Origin: Helichrysum umbraculigerum | Taxonomy: Eukaryota; Streptophyta; Magnoliopsida; Asterales; Asteraceae | Assembly: GCA_949592205.1 (NCBI GenBank) | Contig: CATIUR010000014.1 | Location: 1,426,001 to 1,490,000 of the forward strand | Direction of reading: 5' to 3' | Length of the DNA stretch: 64,000 nucleotides | Shown: piece by piece, positions 56,253-64,000 of the stretch | How the letters are laid out: every line of letters starts with the position of its first letter | Numbering within the stretch: the first letter of the stretch is position 1 | Translations under genes and position numbers: made by a program | The notes under the pieces: model-generated | What the model was told of the DNA's origin: nothing | The model's input: only the letters and a program-made list of their open reading frames with translations | Databases searched by the model: none

Positions 56253-58751
56253 TATAATGTCGTTGCGAACTCGATGGTTGGTTGCGAGTGTCGGTTGCGA
56301 GTCTCCAATAGCCAAGTGGCATGTTAGGAGATGCAGAGTCGTTGGTAGGTTGAGAGTTTAACTATCAATACTTTTTTGTTTTTTTACTTTAGTATTTTAA
56401 TACTAAACATTATGTTCGTGAAATTGTAATCCTAAAATTTGATTAAAAAAAAATTGAAACTCTCAAATATAGAAATTGACAGTATAAAAACAAAATATGA
56501 AATATAAATAAACATGTAAAATTTATAATCTCATAAAAAAACACACCTAATAGTTTCTTTCTAATTTTTTAAAACACTTAATAACGTGTCAAATTGAGAG
56601 AGAGTTGATTTTGAAGACTTTAGAGGAGAAATTTGACTCCAAACAGTGGATAAACCGCCTTTGCCCTTTGGCAGTTTGCTAACATATTCGTCTCATTCTG
56701 ACATTTTCATACATAATGGACACGTCGTCACGTATCTCCTTACGGTTAAAAAGTTATGTCGTATGTCTATTAGTTGGAGTTTTTAATAATGGCAGTAAAA
56801 ATGAGAATTTAGTATATATAGGGGTATGTTAGTAATTTCAAGTGGATTTTTCGTAGACTCATAGTAATGGTAGGGTAAAGTAATAATTTACCTTTTTAAA
56901 AAAACACTTAAAATGCTTTATATATTAGTAGTAGAAGTAGTAGATATATGAAAGTTTTAATTAATTAGTATTTAATGTCATATATTTATTACTTTAATAT
57001 TTAATAATGATAGTATTAATGAGATTTTAATATATGCAGAGGTATCTTAGTAATTTCAAGTAGATTTTCCAAATATTAATAATAATGTTAATGTTAGGGG
57101 TAGATTAGCAAATCTCCTTTAAAAAAATATCACAAATGTATTATATATTAGTACAGATATACACCTGCTTGTCGTCGTCAAAAAGACATCCTGTGTGAAG
57201 AAAAGAGAACAATTCCTTTTTGATAGAATAAATGTCACAAGGAATTTTGAACATCTTGATAATTTCATCCAAGTTTGTTGGTAGTTTTCTCCCCCAATAC
57301 TCGTCCATGTCTAATTCCTGCATATAAAGGGAAAATACAAATTAACTAAACGACCATTCATTGTATGTATCAAATACGGAGTATAAAATTGGTGTCATAA
57401 CTTGATGACCATTGATCATTGTATGATTTTATCCAAAGAGGTGTGAATTATTACAACTCACTTATTGTGCTATTAAAACCCGAAATTAAAGAGAAGTGCT
57501 AGAAGAATATAAATTTCACAAAGAAAAATTCACAAAATGAAATGGAGTATGAAATTGTCCAATCACAATTAAAATGTATTTCTCTCTCTTGTTTCAGTCT
57601 CTTTACTCTATTGGTCGTTTTTTTAAAAAAATCTTGTGTTCTAGCATTGCTCATAATAATCCGGTTCTTATAAAGCAAACTGAACGAAGTTAATATGTAA
57701 TCAGTGAAAATTGAGTTTGATGTAAACATTAAGATCAATATACATACAGAAGATAAAAGCTTTTTCATATTTCTTACTGTAGATGTTAATATGTTATCAG
57801 AATCCTAACTTTTATAAGTGAGAAGATAAAACTTACTTGGTATTCCAAAGCTATTTCAAGTTCTTTCACTATTTTGGCCATTGATGGCCGTTCTGTGCGT
57901 TCTCGCTTTAAACATTGATATGCAATATTTGAGAACCTTTCCAAACACTCGGGTGAAATTTTCTCTTTCAGACTAGTACTGATGATAGTATCTAGTCTTT
58001 TTTGGTCATAGCACTTTTGAGCCAATTTCGTCAAGAGTCTACGATCATCAGTGTATTTCATCATTACACATTGTCTTCCACAAAGAACTTCGAATAAAAC
58101 AGCACCGAAAGAATAGACATCGGATTCTTTAGTCAAGAAGTAATCCTCCACGTACAACGGATCACAATAACCCGGTGTACCTACAGGCCCGGTAAATTGA
58201 TAAGTGAATTGCTGATTTGCAGGGCCGAACTTTGACAAACCAAAGTCTGCAATTTTTGCTTTCCAGTTTTTGTCCAAAAGTATATTTGCACTCTTGATAT
58301 CACGGTGCAAGACTCTCTGTTGGCTCCCCTCTGCAGGCTCATGAAGGTATTCTAATCCTTGTGCAGCATCAATACATATACGAAGGCGTTGATTCCAAGA
58401 GAGATCGGGGCTACTTAGATACAAATCAAGACTTTTGTTAGGTAGAAACTCGTACACAAGGATATTTTCACCTTCCTCAGCACAAAAGCCTAACAGAGAG
58501 ACCAGATTTTCATGTTTGTATTGGGAAAGCAACATGATTTCTCTCCAAAACTCACCGGCTCCTTGCCCAAGTGCAGTATTTAAGCGCTTCATTGCTACCA
58601 TGGTAAGCTTCTCGGATATGACAAGTTCTCCTCGGTAAACCTTCCCAAAACCACCTCGGCCGATACAATTGTTGTCTCCAAAGTTGTTGGTGGCGGATTT
58701 AATATCTTTGAGAGGAATTTGGAGATGTTGGTACTCCTTTAAGTAAGACAT
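48409..58751 (-). CDS. Kinase-PP2-PP2 fusion protein (complete, 7 exons)
   Basis: Exons: 58751-57837, 57317-57165, 51031-50925, 50088-49728, 49503-49312, 49153-49035, 48922-48409; 2361 nt, about 786 residues, TAG stop. Residues 1-305 are a kinase: GRGGFG 31-36, VAMK Lys55, Glu71, HRD 149-151, DFG 169-171, GTPGYCDPLY in the activation segment. Residues 306-356 are a linker (DEYWGRKLPTNLDE). Residues 357-512 are a first PP2 domain (FFWINDDGKKC, NVKCHIQTSMLSP, ending LGFEFMPVEM). Residues 513-576 are a second linker (EEYWEKMLPDDYPRF); 577-786 a second PP2 domain (NIKCRLESPMFSP to GIEFRPF). Phases agree at every junction. Intron 4 needs a GC donor (ATG|GCAAGT) and intron 6 a weak AG|GTTCTC. There is no signal peptide or membrane helix, so a cytoplasmic kinase with lectin-like PP2 modules is likely; ligand and pathway unknown. 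Intron 2 (6.1 kb) carries four mobile elements. A shorter transcript ending after the kinase exon is possible. Confidence 0.8.
51138..51416. mobile_element. Tourist-like (PIF/Harbinger) MITE
   Basis: The ends GAGCTTGAGTAATGG and (complement) GAGCATTAGTAATGAG are inverted repeats. The TSD is TAA (51135-51137, 51417-51419). 279 bp, noncoding, in intron 2 of the kinase-PP2-PP2 gene. Confidence 0.7.
51618..51809 (+). mobile_element. tRNA-derived SINE
   Basis: A Pol III A box (AGCCTAGTGGTTGGCG, about 51632) and B box (GGTTCGAACC, about 51671) lie in the usual order and spacing. The element ends in an A-rich tail (TTTAAAAAA) and is flanked by a 15-bp duplication with one mismatch, AAGGATTGCTTGTGT (51603-51617) against 51810-51824. 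No coding capacity. Sense-oriented relative to the plus strand, antisense to the host gene. Confidence 0.75.
52006..52338 (+). repeat. 5' LTR of gag-only copia element
   Basis: 333 bp, starts TGTTAGAAG and ends CAACAACA, followed directly by GTGGTATCATAGC. Confidence 0.85.
53488..54404 (+). pseudogene. Degraded copia gag with CCHC knuckle
   Basis: One frame from ATG 53488 (KLNESNYTTWAIMMETILKA, UBN2/DUF4219-type N-terminus) through WESIKVRYIGEDRVQ and LKMKNNETVNDFVGKLG, but with stops at 53680 (TGA), 54001 and 54049 (TAG). A frame change near 54215 is needed to reach the zinc knuckle CYECGEFGHFAYEC (about 54289-54330) and the stop at 54402. The layout resembles Tork/Retrofit-type Gag. It is not functional as read. 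Confidence 0.75.
54436..54768 (+). repeat. 3' LTR of gag-only copia element
   Basis: 333 bp, starts TGTTGGAAG and ends CAACAACA; preceded by the purine tract. Confidence 0.85.
54769..55391. other. Intronic noncoding DNA
   Basis: Part of intron 2 of the kinase-PP2-PP2 gene. The portion 54885-55115 (CACTTATACGTGTAAAAAC, AAGTGTGAAAAA) resembles the interior of the CACTA-type MITE at 2119-2405 and may be a diverged copy without clear ends. Confidence 0.35.
55392..55902. mobile_element. hAT-like MITE with GTCGG-rich ends
   Basis: The ends CAAGGTTGTAAAAGTCGG and CCGACTTTTTCAACCTTG are inverted repeats. A perfect 8-bp TSD, CGTACTAT, flanks it (55384-55391, 55903-55910). Subterminal regions are dense in CGACTAGTC/GTCGG motifs. 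511 bp, noncoding. Confidence 0.85.
55974..56003 (-). mobile_element. Helitron-like 3' terminus (weak)
   Basis: On the minus strand, a CG-rich degenerate hairpin region (CTCGCGGCATCTCGCGGAC) is followed by ATTCTA and CTAG (55977-55974), then T. The stem is poorly paired, so this is a decayed or doubtful end. Confidence 0.3.
56180..56249. repeat. (TA)n microsatellite
   Basis: About 35 TA dinucleotides in intron 2 of the kinase-PP2-PP2 gene; the small ORFs over it are artefacts. Confidence 0.9.
56250..57164. other. Intronic noncoding DNA
   Basis: AT-rich remainder of intron 2 up to the linker exon at 57165. Two related passages (about 56860-56940 and 57090-57150, each like GGTAG..AAAAAAACAC) suggest an old duplication. 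No gene seen. Confidence 0.35.
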
Positions 58752-58860
58752 TTATTTGGATATTGAGAATGAAGAAACAGGAAAAGAAATTGAAGAGCTC
58801 CAAGGAGTTGAAAGCTACAAAACTTGAAAACTAGTGATGAATTTCCAGTAAAGGGCTGCC

Positions 58861-58868
58861 ATTTATAC
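58861..58868 (-). promoter_or_regulatory. TATA box of kinase-PP2-PP2 gene
   Basis: Minus-strand TATAAATG about 110 bp upstream of the start codon at 58751, giving a leader of plausible length. The leader (CTCCTTGGAGCTCTTCAA) is homologous to that of the left gene near 7085-7115, which supports both start codons. Confidence 0.5.
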
Positions 58869-58871
58869 TAT

Positions 58872-59628
58872 TTTCCAGTTATATTTATTCTAGCCTGTAC
58901 CAATTAAATTATGGCATCCGAAGAATGCCGTTGCTTTTTGAGGTTGTAATAGAAGAAGATTATAGCATGAGACTGCTGATTTTTGGAGTTGATTCCTTTG
59001 ACTTTCCTGAAAATTCCGAAGACCAAAACAATTATGAAAGAAATGATTTCTAATGGTAGGACCGTAGGATTCAATCAGAAATCGATCCGTGTCCCTGCTT
59101 TATTACTTTACTTTATTTATAAGTAAATAGTAATAGTAATTAAAAATGCAAAAAGCAAAAAGTAGCCATTTTTAGATCTGATTTTCTCACCTATTTTCTT
59201 CGCAAAAAGTTCCGGCGATAGGACCTGCTATTTCCGGCGACATCACCACCGGCTCCCTCGCTACCGTTCTCCCTCATCGTCGTCTCTCTCACAGCCGCCT
59301 CCCTCGCTACCGTTCTCCATCATCGTCCTTCTCTATTATCACTGTCGAACCGCAAACGAGATGGTGTGATCTGTTTACCACCGACCAGATATGTATACAA
59401 CACCCTCCGGTTGTCCGGCGACGAAAACCTGCAAGTAACTCCAATTACAGCCGATTCAATGTATTCCCGATTTAATTGTGAACGTGGGAACTTGAGAAAT
59501 TTTTTTAACGATAACCAAATATTTATTTTTATTTGTGTAATAAATTGGCTATTTAATTACAGTAATTGTGAATATACTCCGACTTATTTGACGAAAACCT
59601 GTAGCTTATTTGTATTAGTACTAGGAAG
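58872..59628. other. Upstream region of kinase-PP2-PP2 gene
   Basis: Promoter-proximal noncoding DNA. A C-rich block (about 59217-59340) contains a direct repeat of CTCCCTCGCTACCGTTCTCC. No further exon recognised on either strand. Confidence 0.4.
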
Positions 59629-60531
59629 CAATGTTTTTAAAACCGGTTAACTCGGTCCGGTCGAACCGGAAACCGGAGGCCTTTCGGCCGGGTGAAAACC
59701 GGTTTTCTTCTCGATTTTGACTAGTCAACAACCGGACGGTTTTCCGGTCGAACCGGTGAACCGGCAGAACCGGAACCGGAATAAACCGTTTTTGTTTAGG
59801 ATTTTGAGTCTGCTACACTCGATCGATTCGGAAAAATACGAAATAAAAGAAAACGGGAACGAATCGGTTCATCATCTTCATCTACTTTTGAATTTTCGGC
59901 CATATTGACGGATGGACTTCCTTCTCCGGCGAGTGAACGACAACGATTCCATTCCGGTGGCTACAATCAGTAGTGGTGGCGCTACAGAAGTGTTGGGTTA
60001 TTGTAAGCGGTGACGGTGATAAAAAATTCTCTGTGGTGGTCATAAAAGAGACGGTGGTGGTGTAGAGAGATTAATTAGTGAACTTTTCATGTAAATGAAG
60101 AAAACGATGGTGCTAGAGAGATTAATATTGGTTTAAGCTTTTTTGTTTGAAAGTTTTAAATCAATGAAGTTTTCTTCTTGGAAAGTAGAGAAGGTGATCA
60201 CTGTACATGCACATATACATATGTACTATATGTTACAGATGGTGGAGTTTTTTATTTAAAAGTAATAAAAGCATGTGTGACCTTTTGTCCTATCTACTAT
60301 CTAGGGCTTTTGTCATATTTATCGTTTAGCATTGGGACCCAAAGTGTACGCACGTGAACGGACAAAACCTCCTTGATTCACCCACCTTTTTGACTTTTGA
60401 GAGGCATTGAGTACTAACATTAATTAATAGCAGTCATAAGTCACAAGACGGTTGAACCGCCCGAGTTAATCGGTTGGACCGGAACTGGAGGTCTATCCGG
60501 TCCGATCCGGTTTCCGGTTTTAAAAACATTG
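59629..60531. mobile_element. hAT-like non-autonomous element
   Basis: The ends CAATGTTTTTAAAACCGG and CCGGTTTTAAAAACATTG are inverted repeats. A perfect 8-bp TSD, CTAGGAAG, flanks it (59621-59628, 60532-60539). Subterminal GGTCGAACCGG-type motifs match the element at 7258-9875, so the two are family members. 903 bp, no transposase. Confidence 0.85.
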
Positions 60532-60539
60532 CTAGGAAG

Positions 60540-61461
60540 GATAATTGTTATGCGAATGCACAGCCCTCCTGATCTAGTTATTTGAATTTAAAGTCTATAA
60601 TTTAACCTGTAAATGAAATCAAATGAGGTTTGAGTTATTAGAGTTCGAAATATTTGGGTAAAATATGATGTTATATTAAAAAATAATACTCCTTACATCT
60701 CAAAAAAAGAAGTTGTAGCACAACATACTTTATTTGAATTAACATAGGTTGTGTAAACATTAGTTTTACCCATATATTCAAGGAAGTTTGATTGAGCTTG
60801 TTTAAGAAATAAATAATTTTGAGTAATTAATGACGGTAAAATTGAGAGTTTAATATAGTCTGTTAGTTATTTGTTGTAACTTGTAAGTGGACAATAATTT
60901 TGTGACAAATATAAATAGTAATGTAAACATAACATTTATTATTGAATTTTGTGTACTATAACTTTGTTCCTTCATAAACCATGTATTAGCAGTTTCAAAT
61001 TGTCACTTTCACTATTACGTAATATAGAGATCAAAATTTAATCGGTAAAATTTATGAATCAATCTTTTACATGTCCTTTTGAAAGTAAAAATAATAATTT
61101 TTGAAATAGTTTTCATAGCTAAGTTTCCATGTCTTAAATTCTTAAAGAGCTATAAAAATCTCCTATAATGATAGAATAATTTAAGGTTAAAAGTGCAAAA
61201 CATACACATGTTAGAAAACATAATATTATTACGTAATATAGAGATCAAAATTTAGTCGGTAAAATTTACGAATCATCTTTTACATTTCCTTTTGAAAGTA
61301 AAAATAATAATTTTTGAAATAGTTTTCATAGCTAAGTTTCTATGTCTTAAATTCTTAAAGAGCTATAAAAATCTCCTATAATGATAGAATAATTTAAGGT
61401 TAAAAGTTCAAATATTTTAGTTAAAGTAAAATGTCGAGGATAAATATGTAAAAAGGAAAAA
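60540..61461. other. Noncoding with a 214-bp tandem duplication
   Basis: AT-rich. Copies at about 61014-61200 and 61228-61410 share ATTACGTAATATAGAGATCA and most of the following 180 bp, at about 95 % identity by eye. No gene seen. Confidence 0.55.
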
Positions 61462-63702
61462 TATAACGCCCCAAAATTTACAACTGTTTTTTTTTTTTTT
61501 TTTTTTTAAATTCGGAAGCTCAAGTCCCAAAACATATATATACATAAAATGACATGTCGTCATCTTCCATTACCTAAGTTCTAAGTATTGATTATTAACG
61601 TTTACAAAACAATCATTTATATCCTGGGCATTATATAATCAAACATTTTAAACTGTATTAAATAATAATCAGAGTAATCCTAGTCAAACATTCTTCAGTT
61701 ACTCCTTGACCCGCCCATGACAATAGATATTAACCTGCAAGGAGTAAACAACGAGGGATTAGCACGAAGCTAAGTGAGTTAACTCATCACTAACGTACAA
61801 TACAACTTAGTTTAACACCATGAGTTCACCACATTAACACTTTGACTCAACATCACCAGAGGATCGGTGGCCCTTGTGGCGCCCTCAGCCGCGGTGGCCC
61901 ACCAAGCGACACTTACACCAACTGCAGGCCAATACAGTGGTTAACCGATAACTGTTTGTTACCTTTAGTCAACACAAGCCTTACTTACAACGAATGTTCA
62001 CAACCCTTGTGTTGACTAACCTGTAACAACACAGTCCAACATAGTTGACCTCTATATAACACAGTTACCAAATAGGTCACTTAACACTTAACACTTTAAC
62101 ACTTTAACACAATTCACAATTCAACTTAACACATGAATAACACTTAACACTTGAAGTAACCACAATAGTGATCACTAAATTATAGTGAGAGATCAAAGTC
62201 CACTCACCGACTACCATAGTCGCCCACTCAGTAGTCTAATATCACTGAGTCTTCTCCGTATCTGGAAATACAACAAAATACACAAGTCAGTTACTTGTAT
62301 CAATGTGAAATACTATCACATAATGTAATCAAAATCTAAATAACTCAATCAAGTAATTACAACTCAATAATTAGTTAATCCAAATCATCAATCCATCACT
62401 CCCATGGAATTGGTTATACTTGATTCAAGCATCCAACTTTTCAAATTATGACTTATAGTCATTTAACACAATTCAATCCAAGATTAATAATAACCAATTT
62501 AACTTCACTAGTTCACCATCACTATCAAATTATGATCATATAATCACATCATCACATTGATCCAAATCAATTATAGTTAATCAATATAAGTAACCATCAA
62601 CCTCATATATTAAGAATTCACAATTTATCTCTTTCATTATTCCATTACTAACTCATGATCATTATCATAATCATCTTAGCTTCAATGAATAAAACTTCAT
62701 ATACTCACTCATCTTTCACTAATAACACTATAACAACCTTTCTTATTACCAATCAAGATGATTAACACCTAATCATTACACTTTCACCAAAATCCACTTG
62801 AATTATAATTCACACAACTTGTGTAATTCACATATTAGGTTATATTAAAGCTACTAACACTCTTATTAACACTTATTAACACCATTTCAACTAATATCAA
62901 GCTTTAGTTTATGATTAATACCATTAACCCATCAAAACCCCATGAACTCATCAAATCATTTTATCACCTTCTTCATTTCTAACTTAGGGTTTACATTATA
63001 ATCATCATTAAATCATCAACTAACAAGAATTTAATCACTACAACTTTAAATTTTCGGATTATAATCAATAACCCATCAAAATCATCAAAAACTTAAGAAC
63101 CAATATTAATTTACAAACTTAAGCTTGAATCTAGCTAGATATCAACAACAATAAGCTTAACTAACATCAATTTCACACAATCAAAGCTTAAATTCGAATT
63201 ATCACCAAGAACATCAAAACCCCCAAATTCTAGGGTTCTTAAATCAAAGATTTGAGACTTACAAGATGAAAAGAAGAATTAGAAGATGTTAATCTTCACA
63301 CTAGAAGCTTGAATCCGAATTTTGTAGCTCCAATTTGATTATTTCTTCATGTTTTTGATTTAGGTTTAGGTGTATGTGTGTGTGTATATGTTAATACGTA
63401 CGTATGTATGTATATGTGGGAATAAAACCCGATCCATCATATATAATATACCATATAGGTGTTAATTTTCATTCCCCGTATTTATTATTGTCTGGAACTT
63501 AAAAATCATTTGCGAGGAAAACTATTTTATTTTACCGTCAACTAAATAAATTTAAAACAATCAATATTTCACTAGCCACAATATTTCCTGAGGCTTATTG
63601 ACCTATTAATTTTACAATCAAACACATATAACAATTTTTAAATCGCATTTAAAATTTTCAAAAAATACCTATTACTTCTAGGCCCAATTTGAGGATGTTA
63701 CA
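61462..63702 (-). repeat. 3' LTR of a minus-strand element (family B)
   Basis: Complementary orientation: starts TGTAACATCC at 63702 and ends GGGGCGTTATA at 61462, 2.24 kb. A purine tract (complement of AATCTCTCCCCCTTAAAG, 63703-63720) lies just outside its start, so this is the 3' LTR; the internal region continues beyond 64000. It shares the hairpin ACTCAGT..ACTGAGT (62226-62250) and GATTTCG..CGAAATC with the array at 11311-36125, but is diverged elsewhere. Confidence 0.8.
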
Positions 63703-64000
63703 AATCTCTCCCCCTTAAAGAGATTTCGTCCTCGAAATCTAATCAACCTTGATTATTCCAAAGTACTTAATTACTTGACATCTCTCATTCCTTAAATGAG
63801 ATTCTACTAACACCATATTTCCAGTTTATTAATATTGCACTATTCATACTATTCTAACAACACAATTATTTATCACTATATGCACATAAAATGTGCACGC
63901 CATTTAAATCACTTATGCATATTATCTCTATGCATACACTTCACCACACACATCATATACTTACATATATTTATTTAGATATATATATTATTTCATCAAC
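63703..64000 (-). other. Internal region of family B LTR element, cut by window edge
   Basis: Starts with the polypurine tract and the GATTTCGAGGACGAAATC hairpin (about 63720-63740 on the complement), followed by AT-rich noncoding sequence to the window end. Confidence 0.6.

Noticed and set aside
59366..59650. 94-codon ORF upstream of the kinase gene
   Set aside because: It runs into the hAT-like element terminus; no domain and no homologous counterpart by the left paralogue.

Overview
This is nuclear DNA from a flowering plant, AT-rich and dominated by transposable elements. A dicot of the Asteraceae is the best guess. That guess rests on a SIRE-like Ty1/copia element carrying a third ORF of a type I recall from Asteraceae retrotransposons, and on kinase-PP2 fusion genes; it was not tested by a search. 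All boundaries, splice sites and target-site duplications (TSDs) were read by eye.

Host genes: two paralogous genes lie on the minus strand near the two ends of the window. The right copy (58751 down to 48409) can be modelled completely as seven exons with consistent phases. It encodes about 786 residues: a soluble RLK/Pelle-type kinase followed by two linker-plus-PP2 (phloem protein 2-like) modules. The left copy (7057 down to 1858) shows the kinase exon, the linker exon and the start of the first PP2 module, and then runs off the left edge. A decayed, partly deleted copy of the right gene's 3' end lies just downstream of it (about 46.18-47.77 kb).

Mobile elements by region: intron 1 of the left gene holds a CACTA-type MITE, a 5'-truncated LINE and a Helitron-like 3' end. 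From 7.26 to 9.88 kb three TIR elements are nested in one another, each with its own TSD (8, 9 and 10 bp). From 11.3 to 36.1 kb lies a noncoding LTR retrotransposon array (LTR-internal-LTR-internal-LTR) inserted in a telomere-repeat-like MITE. Its third LTR is interrupted by a young 10.7-kb copia element (24271-34994) with an intact gag-pol ORF of 1637 codons and a downstream env-position ORF broken by one in-frame stop. From 36.6 to 46.2 kb there are LINE and Helitron ends, microsatellites, a foldback element, a Cassandra-type TRIM with 5S rRNA-like LTRs, a rearranged LTR of a related family, a hAT-like element and a probable LTR fragment. Intron 2 of the right gene holds a Tourist-like MITE, a SINE, a gag-only copia element and a hAT-like MITE. 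Beyond that gene are another hAT-like element (59629-60531), a 214-bp tandem duplication, and the 3' LTR of a minus-strand element that runs off the right edge.

Most unusual points: the modular kinase-PP2-PP2 gene; the copia element's arrays of GCGACGT/ACGTCGC inverted motifs and its third ORF with a splice-acceptor-like start and a single stop; the three-LTR array with a hairpin conserved across two LTR families; and a MITE family with a telomere-like palindromic core.
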